From contig NZ_BOLS01000021.1 of the NCBI RefSeq assembly GCF_016861785.1, positions 1-39,798 of the forward strand: DNA of 39,798 bases. The letters run 5' to 3'. Below are positions 32,503 to 39,798 of this stretch, in pieces (the stretch's first letter is position 1; each line of letters opens with the position of its first letter). The notes under the pieces are model-generated. The model did not search any database, had not been told where the DNA came from, and saw nothing but the letters and a program-made list of their open reading frames with translations. Source of the stretch: Lacticaseibacillus mingshuiensis. Its GTDB lineage: Bacteria > Bacillota > Bacilli > Lactobacillales > Lactobacillaceae. The position numbers and the translations under genes were made by a program.

Positions 32503-33806
32503 GCCTGTTCCCCACTGCCAAGGCCGCCAAGCAATTCCTGACGTACCGCTGAGACCAAATAAAGGGAGCCCGTGATCACGACCGGTTCATCCCCGTACTC
32601 ACTGAGATGCGCGGCCAGTGCTTCCTGCCAGCTGGCAAATTCTCGCGTCCCCTCAAGTGGTGGGTAATCGGCGAGCGTTGCGGCGCGTGGATTATCGGGA
32701 ACCGGCACCAACCAGAGGCGATGGTGGGTCCCTGCCAGATCTGCCACAATGGTCGCCACGGCTTTGTCTTTCAAAATGCCGGCGATCAGCGTCATCGGCT
32801 GGTGGCCGAACAAACGATCAAGGGTCTCAACCAACCCATGAATGCCTTGGGGATTATGCGCGCCATCCAGCACGATCAGCGGATCATCTGAGATTTTTTC
32901 CATTCGGCCTGGCCACTGAACCTTGGCCAACCCCTGCCGAATTTCGGCGGCGGTCAGCGGCCACTGAATGCGGTCGGCGAACCACTTTGCCGAGCGAATC
33001 GCCACCGCGGCGTTGCTCAGCTGATACGTGCCCAGCAGAGGTAACGTCAACCCGTCCAGTCGCCCGTCCGCATCAAGATAAGTGAACCGCTGCCCCCACC
33101 CATTCAGCGTCGCATGGCTCGTGGAAAATTCATGGTCGAAACGCGCCCAGTCGCTGCCTGTGGCCTGCGTTTTTGCCGCGATCACCGTCTCTGCTTCGGC
33201 CGGCAGCGATCCGGTCACGACTGGCACACCGGGCTTGATGATACCCGCTTTGTGCGTCGCCACCGAGGTCAGCGTGTTCCCCAACAGCTTTTGATGATCG
33301 AGCCCAACGCTGGTGATCACCGACACGATCGGTGTGATCACATTGGTCGAATCGGTGTCGCCGCCAATCCCCACCTCGATCACGGCGGCATCCACCCCGC
33401 GGCTGTCGAACCACCAAAAGGCCAAGGCGGTGATGAACTCAAATTCGGTCACGCCAAAATCCGGCTGGGCGGCCTGCAGCTGATGCAACGCGCCAGCTAC
33501 CGTGTGATAGGCCGCCACCAACGCGGCGTCTGAGATCGGGTCGTGGTCGATCATGAACCGCTCGTTGAAGCGCATGATAAACGGCGAGGTGTACAGCCCG
33601 ACTGTCAGCCCGCTTTCTTCAAGAATATGGGCCGCAGTCGTGGCGACCGACCCCTTGCCATTCGTGCCTGTGATGTGAATGTAGCGGCCGCGTTGCTGCG
33701 GATCGCCAAGTGCATGCAATAACGCCAAGATTCGCTCGTGCCCCCCTGTTTTCGCCAGCCGGGGAAACACATGGATCGCCGCCACCACTTCTTCATATTC
33801 GCTCAT
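32499..33806 (-). CDS. folC: folylpolyglutamate synthase / dihydrofolate synthase FolC
   Basis: A 435-residue Mur-ligase-like enzyme that adds glutamate to folates. The ATP loop ITGTNGKGSVATT (about 43-55) is intact, followed by the family TSPFIMRFNERF loop, EVGIGGDTDSTNV, and VLDGAHNPQG in the C-terminal domain. Whether it also has dihydrofolate synthase activity cannot be told. GGAGG precedes the ATG. It is the first gene of folC-HAD-radC. Confidence 0.96.
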   Translation of the reverse strand: MSEYEEVVAAIHVFPRLAKTGGHERILALLHALGDPQQRGRYIHITGTNGKGSVATTAAHILEESGLTVGLYTSPFIMRFNERFMIDHDPISDAALVAAYHTVAGALHQLQAAQPDFGVTEFEFITALAFWWFDSRGVDAAVIEVGIGGDTDSTNVITPIVSVITSVGLDHQKLLGNTLTSVATHKAGIIKPGVPVVTGSLPAEAETVIAAKTQATGSDWARFDHEFSTSHATLNGWGQRFTYLDADGRLDGLTLPLLGTYQLSNAAVAIRSAKWFADRIQWPLTAAEIRQGLAKVQWPGRMEKISDDPLIVLDGAHNPQGIHGLVETLDRLFGHQPMTLIAGILKDKAVATIVADLAGTHHRLWLVPVPDNPRAATLADYPPLEGTREFASWQEALAAHLSEYGDEPVVITGSLYLVSAVRQELLGGLGSGEQA

Positions 33807-33829
33807 ATTTTGCCTCCATTATCTTCAGT

Positions 33830-33860
33830 AAAAAAATACCACAGATCCGAAGACCTGTGG
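33830..33860 (-). terminator. terminator of the L,D-transpeptidase gene
   Basis: On the minus strand CCACAG/CTGTGG (33855-33860 with 33839-33844) encloses a UUCG-type loop, then TATTTTTTT. Confidence 0.85.
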
Positions 33861-33874
33861 CAGGAAAAACCGTC

Positions 33875-35248
33875 TTAGTAGACAATCACGGGCGTCCCTA
33901 AGGAAACGGCCGCATAAAGTTTTTTCATGAAGCTTGGCGGGTTGTTCACACAGCCGTGCGAGCCGTGCTCTTTGTACCAGTCGCCACCGTATTTTGGCTG
34001 CCATGGACTGTCATGCAGGCCGACGCCGGTGTAATCGATCGGCATCCAGTAGTCGACCGGACTGGCATATTTCGTGCCATCATCATTTGTCCCGCGCAGC
34101 GTTGCGTTGCGCTGCTTGGACCAGACGAACCAGACCCCGGTCGGCGTCGCCTGTTTTGGCTTGCCTGAGACAATGTCCGATTGCAAAAGCAGCTTGCCAT
34201 CTTTGTAGTAGTACTCGTGCTGATTTTTCAGATCGACTTCGACATACGTGTTGCCGATCGCACTGCCATCCGCATGATACCCAGAGCCTTGGGTCGCCAC
34301 ATCAAGTGTGAAATCCTTGGCCGCCTTGACTGCCGCGATCAGATTCGCGGTCTGCGTGTTCTGGGCGATGGACCAGCCATACGTGCCATTGGCCAACGTG
34401 ACCGTGCCGCGCTTGGTCGACTTGAACGTCCAAGTCTTGCCATAGGTGCCGTATTGCGTCGCCAACGTCGCGACATATGCGGCTACTTTGTCCTGTGAGA
34501 CATCGATCTGGCCATTTTGATACGTGACCCAACTGCGAATCGTCGCCGTGGGAATCGTGACCGTTTGATTTTGAATCTTGATCGCGCCTGTGATGTTTGT
34601 CAGATCTGTCAGTTTTTTCAGTTCGCTCGTCAAGCTGGTCGAGGTACTGGTCACGGCCGGCTTTTCGTAGGCCACTGTGGCGGACACGGTCTTTTTATCG
34701 TTCGCGATCGCCTTGCTGAAGGCCGCTGTCAGTTTCTCGGCATTGAGCTTCGTGCCTTGAACCTCTTTTTTGATGACGTACTGATCGTCTTTGGCGACGA
34801 TCTCCGCATCTTGTGTCGTGGAGCGCGTTGCGTTGAGTTTCGTCGTCGCGGTTTTGACAAAATCACTGATCGTCGCGTCGTCGGCCTGAATCGCCGCCGC
34901 CCCGTCTGCATCTGAGCCAGCGAGCACGACCGCGGTGAGCCCCCAGGGGTTTTGCCGATCGAGCAGCTTGGTCAAGGTGCTGGTGAAATCGCGCTTGAGC
35001 CCAAGCTCGCTCCCAGTGGCACTGGCCAGCGTCTTGTTATTTTCCGTGATGCGGTACGTGGTCTTGGCAAAATGCGTCGTGAGCGCCTTGTTCGCCTGCG
35101 CGACATTTTTACCTGCGATATCGACCCCAAGCACTTTGGTCTCGGGCAAAAAGCGTTCCTGATAATGCAGGCTGCGCGCGGCATAGGCACCTGCCAGCAC
35201 CACGACCAGCGCTGCGGCGATGCCGATGAAAATATTTTTTTTCTTCAC
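33875..35248 (-). CDS. L,D-transpeptidase (YkuD domain) with PG-binding region
   Basis: A 457-residue membrane-anchored cell-wall enzyme. It has a basic N-terminus, one signal/anchor helix (about 7-25), a middle region of the peptidoglycan-binding type (SDKK-like repeats about 60-290) and a C-terminal YkuD domain with catalytic HGSHGCVNNP (Cys near residue 436). It forms 3-3 cross-links or anchors proteins using L,D-transpeptidation. The start is GTG 35248, following GGAGGGAG; an ATG six codons earlier has no such site. The promoter at 35296-35306 precedes it. Confidence 0.93.
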   Translation of the reverse strand: MKKKNIFIGIAAALVVVLAGAYAARSLHYQERFLPETKVLGVDIAGKNVAQANKALTTHFAKTTYRITENNKTLASATGSELGLKRDFTSTLTKLLDRQNPWGLTAVVLAGSDADGAAAIQADDATISDFVKTATTKLNATRSTTQDAEIVAKDDQYVIKKEVQGTKLNAEKLTAAFSKAIANDKKTVSATVAYEKPAVTSTSTSLTSELKKLTDLTNITGAIKIQNQTVTIPTATIRSWVTYQNGQIDVSQDKVAAYVATLATQYGTYGKTWTFKSTKRGTVTLANGTYGWSIAQNTQTANLIAAVKAAKDFTLDVATQGSGYHADGSAIGNTYVEVDLKNQHEYYYKDGKLLLQSDIVSGKPKQATPTGVWFVWSKQRNATLRGTNDDGTKYASPVDYWMPIDYTGVGLHDSPWQPKYGGDWYKEHGSHGCVNNPPSFMKKLYAAVSLGTPVIVY

Positions 35249-35295
35249 TGGAGGCTCCCTCCCCATCAGTTCAAAAACTGGTGTGATTGTTGGTC

Positions 35296-35306
35296 ATTAT
35301 ACCACA
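35296..35306 (-). promoter_or_regulatory. promoter of the L,D-transpeptidase gene
   Basis: TGTGGTATAAT on the minus strand is an extended -10 with a perfect TATAAT, 48 bases before the GTG start. The -35 is weak (TTACCG-like). Confidence 0.65.
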
Positions 35307-35420
35307 GACCACGGACCGGTAACAGGTAGTAAGCGAAAAGACGTTCGCTGACGAAAAGAAAGTTAGCTGCCTCTTCAAAGCCATTATAGCCCGCCTCCCC
35401 AAGACAAGGCAAGGAAGTGA

Positions 35421-35698
35421 AATTCAGGGTGCGGCGCGGGGTGTTTAGGGGTGGGCAGGTAAGTCCATCAGACGCAAGAGGCGTCCTTTGCCTCGTGTGG
35501 CTGATGGCTTAGATGTCCCACCCCTGCCCCGCGAAGCCCAACTAGGGTGCGGCGGTGCGCGGGATGGTGGGGTAGCTAACTTGGCTCGGGCGCTTGGTAG
35601 CGCACTAGGCTACCGAGTGCACGAGACAGCTAGCTACCTCCACCATGCGCACCGGAGCCCAATTCAGGGTGCGGCGCGGGGTGTTTAGGGGTGGGCAG
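35421..35698. repeat. modular palindromic repeat block C
   Basis: A 38-bp direct repeat is identical at 35421-35458 and 35661-35698 (begins AATTCAGGGTGCGG, ends GGGGTGGGCAG). Between the copies lie two imperfect palindromes. One is closed by GGGGTGGG/CCCACCCC (about 35450-35525), the other by GGTGGGGTAGCTA/TAGCTACCTCCACC (about 35568-35645). An internal border AAGCCCAACTAGGGTGCGGC separates them. No gene is supported between 35249 and 35736. Confidence 0.8.
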
Positions 35699-35736
35699 CT
35701 CAACTCGAAGAATTCGCAGACCCACCACAGCCTCTC

Positions 35737-36414
35737 TTACGCTTCCTGTTTGGTCAATCGGCCGTCCGTCATTTCAAAGACCTGATCCGCAAATGGCGTC
35801 AGGCGCACATCATGAGTCACAACGATCACCGCTTTTTGCCGCGCATGCGCAAGGTCTGCCAGAAGCGCCCCGACTTCTTTGACCCGTGGGCTATCCAACG
35901 CCGCAGTCGGCTCGTCCGCCAAGATGATCGCGGGGTCCGGATAAAGGGCACGCGCGATCGCGACACGTTGCTGCTGACCGCCAGACAATTCAGCCGGATA
36001 CTTACTGAGTAAATTCTCGATACCCAGTTGCGTCAACAGTTCCGTCAGGGCTTGTGGACTAAGATTGCCCTTGGGATGCACGCGGTCCACCAACTTGAAT
36101 TGGTCGGCAACGGTCAAAAACGGCAAGAGGTGATATTGCTGCAAGACGAACCCGATCGCGTCTAATCGCAACGCCTCGCGCTGTTTTGCACTGCGCGCCT
36201 GATACGGCGTCCCATCGATCAAAACCGTGCCGCTGGTCGGCGTCAGGAGCCCACCGGCGATCGTCAGGAACGTACTTTTTCCAGAACCAGACGGACCGAC
36301 GATCAAATTCAGGCTCCCTGCATCCGCCGCAAAGCCGACTTCATGCAAAACTTGAACCTGTGCGCTGCCCGTCCCATAGATCATGTTGACATCATTCAAT
36401 TCAATTGTTGCCAT
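35737..36414 (-). CDS. ABC transporter ATPase, MacB/LolD-like
   Basis: A 225-residue ATPase of the class that works with FtsX-type permeases in export or mechanotransmission. Walker A GPSGSGKST (about 39-47), signature LSGGQQQRVAIARAL, Walker B IILADEPTAALDS, switch VVVTHDVRL. GGAGG sits just before the ATG, which lies two bases after the permease stop. It is third in the tetR-permease-ATPase operon. Substrate unknown; antimicrobial peptide or lipid handling is family inference. Confidence 0.93.
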   Translation of the reverse strand: MATIELNDVNMIYGTGSAQVQVLHEVGFAADAGSLNLIVGPSGSGKSTFLTIAGGLLTPTSGTVLIDGTPYQARSAKQREALRLDAIGFVLQQYHLLPFLTVADQFKLVDRVHPKGNLSPQALTELLTQLGIENLLSKYPAELSGGQQQRVAIARALYPDPAIILADEPTAALDSPRVKEVGALLADLAHARQKAVIVVTHDVRLTPFADQVFEMTDGRLTKQEA

Positions 36415-36416
36415 CG

Positions 36417-37474
36417 TTATCCTCCAATCACGGCCATTGGGTCAACTTTCAGCACACTTCGCGCTGGCAAAAGTGCCCCGATCACCGCCATCACTAACAA
36501 GCCGGCGCCGACTGCCGCTAAGATCGGCACATCAAACGCCATCGGGACCGCTGCCGGCATGGCCACCGCTGTGATCACGGTCAAAACAATACCGATCACA
36601 AGGCCGGACCCGACCAACAGCAGCGCCTGACTCAGCGTACCGCCGACCAACACCTTGCTTGGAATGCTTTGCACCCGCATGACCGCGTAGTTCGGCAATT
36701 TTTGAATCGTCAGTATGTAGAGGAAAACAGCGATGATGATCAAAGAGATGATCATCAAAAACCCGATCATCAACTCAAAAGTCATGTTCTGGGCGCTATA
36801 GCCCGGCAACTCCGACACGAACTTGGCCCGGGTATAGGCGGCCAGGCCTTTGACCGAGGTTGCGGCCTTCTTGCGTGACACGATCGCACTGCCTGCCCAG
36901 CCGGCACGGAGATTTTTCAACCCCGCCCAGGCACTGAGCTGGCCATACACAACCGGCGCAATATTCATCTTGGCATTTTTCGTAAAGCCGACGATCGTAT
37001 AGGGCTGGTCTGACTGTTGAGCTTGAACGTGTCGCCAAGCTTGTAGCCGGCATCCTTGAACGACTCATCGACGACCAATTCTCGGCTCGACGTCGGCTTA
37101 TGGCCACTGGTCAGCGTTAGGTTTTTCGCGATGAAATCGTCCGCTCGCAAGCCGAGGAAGACCGCAGACAATTTTTCGTGGCCGCTGGCTTTTGCCACCA
37201 CGGTCGCCTGGCCGACCAAGGCGTCATCCGCGGTCAGCGCACTGTCATCGACTTGCTTGGTGGACAACAGCGACTGCCCCATTTGGATATTGGCGTCCTT
37301 GCTCAAGATCACCGTCTGGGTGCCCCAGGAATCCAGCGCATCCGTATTTTCGCGGGCAAGGCCCAGCGCAAGGCTTGTCAAAATAAAGATCAGATAGCTG
37401 ATCAAGACGATCATCGCAATGATGAGGCCGGACCGCAGCTTTTCTTTCTTGATCTCGCGTAATGCTAAAAACAT
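36417..37474 (-). pseudogene. FtsX/MacB-type ABC permease interrupted by a frameshift
   Basis: Two overlapping reading frames together encode one permease of about 350 residues: an N-terminal part (ALREIKKEKLRSGLIIAMIVLISYL, transmembrane helix, then extracellular domain) and a C-terminal part with three helices and the FtsX-like ending ALLPARSVLKVDPMAVIGG. They are offset by one base near 37009-37013, where the first frame runs into a false end (SPIRSSALRKMPR) and the second continues as PYTIVGFTKNAKM. A missing G after CAG would restore KLNSQDQPYTIVG. The start ATG at 37474 has AAAGGTG six bases upstream. It is either a true pseudogene, an assembly error or a slippery site. Confidence 0.85.
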
Positions 37475-37479
37475 ATCGA

Positions 37480-37995
37480 TCACCTTTTCGTTAAAATTGT
37501 GAGCGCTTCGGCCAGCTGGTCGAGGCGGGCATCAAGCGACGCCGGATCTAGGACACAGCAGCGCAGCGTCTCATGGGTCAACACTTTGGCCGCCCATTGT
37601 GCAGTATCGCCGCTTGGCTGCGCGTCAACGCCATCGCCGAGCACCGCTTCATTGTGGCGATCATGCATCGCGATCAGCGGCCCATAAGCGCTGGTCGAAA
37701 GTCCTGTCAGAAACGCGCGCGTCATCGTTAAATAGGAAGAAAACGCATCGGGTGAAGCGGCCGGCCGCCTCAGTCCCTGATGAATCTCCCGCATCGCTTG
37801 GCCAAACAGATAGCGATAGGCGTCAGGCAAGTCATCAAAATACTTATAAAACGCGCCGCGCGCGATGCCAGCATCCGCCACAATGCGCGCCACTTGGGCC
37901 GTCGCCAGCGGATAGGTACTGAATTCCTTCAGCAGCGCCGCCGTGACCCGGGCTTTCTTGTCATCACCCAAATTTTCAAATGTTTTTGAGACCAT
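37480..37995 (-). CDS. TetR-family repressor of the ABC exporter operon
   Basis: A 171-residue TetR regulator. The N-terminal helix-turn-helix (about 12-52: [29 protein letters not shown] pattern, split as [15 protein letters not shown] and GIARGAFYKYF) is typical. The C-terminal ligand domain is variable. The start is ATG 37995, with TTGGAGGTG upstream. Two operator-like palindromes at 38018-38030 and 38055-38067 flank the promoter, so it very likely represses itself, the permease and the ATPase. The inducer is unknown. Confidence 0.9.
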   Translation of the reverse strand: MVSKTFENLGDDKKARVTAALLKEFSTYPLATAQVARIVADAGIARGAFYKYFDDLPDAYRYLFGQAMREIHQGLRRPAASPDAFSSYLTMTRAFLTGLSTSAYGPLIAMHDRHNEAVLGDGVDAQPSGDTAQWAAKVLTHETLRCCVLDPASLDARLDQLAEALTILTKR

Positions 37996-38017
37996 TGTTG
38001 CACCTCCAAATAAAAAG

Positions 38018-38068
38018 TGACACCGTGTCAACGTTGCTAAGAATACGGCGGCGGTGACATGGTGTCAA
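38018..38068 (-). promoter_or_regulatory. TetR-type operators overlapping the promoter of tetR-permease-ATPase
   Basis: Minus-strand promoter: TTGACA (38063-38068), 17 bp and TATTCT (38040-38045). Two near-identical palindromes lie across it: TGACACCGTGTCA (38018-38030) downstream of the -10 and TGACATGGTGTCA (38055-38067) over the -35. The pair is a textbook repressor arrangement. Confidence 0.85.
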
Positions 38069-38091
38069 CATTTATTTTGCTTTGATTATGT

Positions 38092-38439
38092 TTAGCGCTG
38101 TAAAGCGGCCTGGAGCCCCAGCGCTGGCCCATGCACTGTCAGCGTGAAAAAGTCTTTCAGATCGGCCGCCATCACGTCATCGGCCACGACCAACAACCCG
38201 AAAATTGTCATCGTGACATGACTGTATTGCGCGCGCATGCTGGCGACCCAATTCGCATCGAGCCGAAGTAGCCCGATCTGGAGCCATTTTCCCGGTAGGC
38301 GTTCCACGGCCCGCGGCGGGGTCAGCTGCAACTGGCGCCTGATCGCGTCTGTGAGAAAAGTCTCACGGTCTTGAGCTGCACCTGCTGCGACCGCCGCATC
38401 GATCTGCCGTAAGGTGCTGATATCGATCGATTCTTTCAT
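38092..38439 (-). CDS. unknown protein, RHH-type paralog 2
   Basis: A 115-residue soluble protein in a two-gene operon, 17 bases after its partner. Its N-terminal 45 residues resemble the helix-rich end of a ribbon-helix-helix protein; the C-terminal half matches its neighbour in pattern (IGLL-x-W, then VTMTIFGLLVVADDV, a run of polar residues and a final ...VHGPALGLQAAL). The start is ATG 38439 with GGAGGAG close upstream. Function unknown; a partner in a DNA-binding or sensing complex is inferred from pairing. Confidence 0.7.
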   Translation of the reverse strand: MKESIDISTLRQIDAAVAAGAAQDRETFLTDAIRRQLQLTPPRAVERLPGKWLQIGLLRLDANWVASMRAQYSHVTMTIFGLLVVADDVMAADLKDFFTLTVHGPALGLQAALQR

Positions 38440-38456
38440 CTGTCTCCTCCCCGAGC

Positions 38457-38855
38457 CTAAAGCCCGTACGCCGCCTTGATCGACTTGTCGGCGTGAGTGA
38501 CGCCATACACCTTGATCGATGTCACCGTTTCTTGCAGCATCGACAGTGGCACATCTTGGTCGATCGTCAAAAGACCATACACCACCACCGTTGCGGTATC
38601 GCGTTTGACCTGCAGATCCGCCAGCCATTTGCAACTGATCACTTGAATCCCGATCGTGTAATACGAATGCGGCTGTTTGACCTCGCGCGTAACCAATTCA
38701 TCGATCGTCGATTGCTGCTCCTGCAGCTTGCCCGCGATCGCATGTTTGAAGAAATCCGTGCGATTTTGGTAAAAGCCTTGCTCCACCAACAGATCGATCG
38801 CGGCCAGATCGATCGGCGTGACATTGAGAGTGATCTTTTCAGTTTGCGTTGCCAT
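38457..38855 (-). CDS. unknown protein, RHH-type paralog 1
   Basis: A 132-residue soluble protein. Its first 45 residues read like a ribbon-helix-helix (CopG/Arc-type) fold: a beta strand ITLNVTP, then helix DLAAIDLLVEQG, a turn YQNRTDF and helix FKHAIAGKLQEQ. The rest matches the neighbour (IGIQVISCKWLADL, TVVVYGLLTIDQDVP, ...VTSIKVYGVTHADKSIKAAYGL). It has AAGGAG eight bases before the ATG and a promoter at 38886-38913. DNA binding is inferred from the first 45 residues only. Confidence 0.75.
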   Translation of the reverse strand: MATQTEKITLNVTPIDLAAIDLLVEQGFYQNRTDFFKHAIAGKLQEQQSTIDELVTREVKQPHSYYTIGIQVISCKWLADLQVKRDTATVVVYGLLTIDQDVPLSMLQETVTSIKVYGVTHADKSIKAAYGL

Positions 38856-38885
38856 AATCTCATCTCCTTACCATCCACACAGATT

Positions 38886-38913
38886 ATTATGGACCGATCA
38901 TGAAAAAATTCAA
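38886..38913 (-). promoter_or_regulatory. promoter of the RHH-like pair
   Basis: TTGAAT (complement of 38908-38913), 16-bp spacer, CATAAT (complement of 38886-38891) on the minus strand, about 31 bases before the ATG. Confidence 0.6.
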
Positions 38914-39039
38914 GCCCCTGCCGCGACTTTTTTACAGCCGTTTTTTCGTCGCCGCACTTCCTTCCGGTAAAAACAGAAAGTGGGTCAACTATTCGGACCG
39001 GCTCACTTCGCCCACGACACTGCTGTCGCATTGTGGCAC

Positions 39040-39078
39040 AAAAAAAGGGGCAGCCTTTTGTGCATTGGCTGTGCCCCT
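39040..39078 (-). terminator. terminator of the orphan gene at the right edge
   Basis: On the minus strand GGGGCACAGCC (39068-39078) pairs with GGCTGCCCC (39048-39056) with a two-base bulge, then TTTTTTT. Confidence 0.8.
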
Positions 39079-39123
39079 CCTCTATCACTTCCTCTTATTT
39101 TGACCTACGTGAGAGGGCCGCCC

Positions 39124-39795
39124 CTACTCTGGCTTGTTCTGACTCCACTTCAAAAACATCTGGTGCGCATACGCGGGATCCGAAAAGGCACGCTGAACAT
39201 CAACGACCAATGCTTTGGCGCTATCAACATTGTTTTCGTAATCGACCTCACTGATCTGGATAACTGATTCTTGGACAATGGTCGACGCGGTTTCATCCAC
39301 GACCAGGGCCTGCCAATCAGCCAGGCGCTTGGTCATGTTGCGCTTGAAGTCGTTTGGCACATGGGTCGGCGCGCCGAAGAACTGGAGCTGGGCGCGCTGC
39401 ATCTCATCAAACGTGATCTGGTGATTGGCGAACCGCTGGGCAGCGAGCACCACCGGCTTTTTCTTATCATCGTCCTTCGCGAACCCCTGCGCTTCGCTGA
39501 CCAACCGCCGGCGCAAGTTTGCGTCGCGCTTGAGCAACTCCGAGCCTTTCGCCGGATCGATCACGCTCCCATTGGCCAGCGTCCCAGTCACATCAGCCAC
39601 ATCCCCAATACTTATCTCAAGGGAAAAAACGTTTGCGTCAAATGGCATCCACACGTCATCGAACCTACCTGAAAAATCGAGATTCGAATCGAACGCCTCA
39701 ACGCGGGTTGTGTCGACGTTGAGATGCTGTATATCTCTCTGGAAAATAGCCATATTTTTGCCGATCATCACCTCCGTCGACCCCCGGGTGATCAC
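39124..39795 (-). CDS. unknown acidic protein, start uncertain, at window edge
   Basis: At most 223 residues, soluble, with no membrane segment or signal peptide and no family I recognise. It is acidic, with many Asp, and has a helix-rich C-terminus ending KWSQNKPE. The 5' end is at the window edge: a GGAGGTGATG sequence overlaps in-frame GTG/ATG codons, but its spacing to the next good ATG (MAIFQRD, about 39753) is too long, so the true start and any upstream extension cannot be fixed. A terminator follows the stop. Function unassigned. Confidence 0.7.
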   Translation of the reverse strand: MITRGSTEVMIGKNMAIFQRDIQHLNVDTTRVEAFDSNLDFSGRFDDVWMPFDANVFSLEISIGDVADVTGTLANGSVIDPAKGSELLKRDANLRRRLVSEAQGFAKDDDKKKPVVLAAQRFANHQITFDEMQRAQLQFFGAPTHVPNDFKRNMTKRLADWQALVVDETASTIVQESVIQISEVDYENNVDSAKALVVDVQRAFSDPAYAHQMFLKWSQNKPE

Positions 39796-39798
39796 GCC

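Noticed and set aside
33807-33838. Promoter of folC from GATAAT at about 33818
   Set aside because: The box runs directly into the Shine-Dalgarno, leaving no room for a normal transcript start, and the -35 is poor.
35488-35882. Open frames in the repeat block near 35.6 kb
   Set aside because: They lie in imperfect palindromes, lack ribosome binding sites and start differently in each copy.

Overview
The window is chromosomal DNA of a GC-rich member of the Lactobacillaceae. The evidence is the lactobacillar gene order (radC-mreBCD-minCD, an amino-acid ABC operon, thiT, small DUF4044- and DUF3397-like genes, then the dcw cluster from mraZ to divIVA and ileS), strong AGGAGG ribosome binding sites, T-box and TPP leaders, and an ECF-type thiamine transporter. 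The genus is not proven; a Lacticaseibacillus-like relative is a guess. Almost all genes lie on the minus strand, so biological order runs from high to low coordinates.

Layout from the right end: an orphan acidic protein at the window edge (39.8-39.1 kb); a two-gene operon of related ribbon-helix-helix-like proteins (38.9-38.1 kb); a TetR-autoregulated ABC exporter operon whose FtsX-type permease carries a frameshift (38.0-35.7 kb); an intergenic palindromic repeat block (35.7-35.4 kb); an L,D-transpeptidase (35.2-33.9 kb); folC, a HAD phosphatase and radC (33.8-31.1 kb); mreB-mreC-mreD-minC-minD for rod shape and septum placement (31.0-27.1 kb); a double T-box leader followed by an amino-acid ABC transporter and cardiolipin synthase (27.1-22.9 kb); and thiT under a TPP riboswitch (22.7-21.9 kb).

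The division cluster follows: mraZ, rsmH, ftsL, a PASTA-containing penicillin-binding protein, mraY, murD, murG, divIB, ftsA, ftsZ, then a terminator and a repeat block, then sepF, yggT, ylmH, divIVA and T-box-controlled ileS with a cold-shock gene one base behind it (21.0-3.9 kb). Together these make lipid II, build the divisome and place the septum. The left end has two plus-strand units (a PstS-like lipoprotein and a pair of unknown genes) and a divergent MFS drug exporter.

Most gene content is conserved housekeeping. The less ordinary signals are regulatory or structural. They include tandem T-boxes whose second copy seems to lack Stem I, with a repeat module in the gap, and a family of modular imperfect palindromes at four intergenic sites, one between ftsZ and sepF. 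There is also a 10-bp-period GTGG array over the mraZ promoter, a Shine-Dalgarno-sequestering hairpin behind the TPP riboswitch, two TetR operators, the RHH-like paralog pair, and a cold-shock protein lacking the usual first aromatic. I found no CRISPR array, insertion sequence, prophage, tRNA or rRNA gene.
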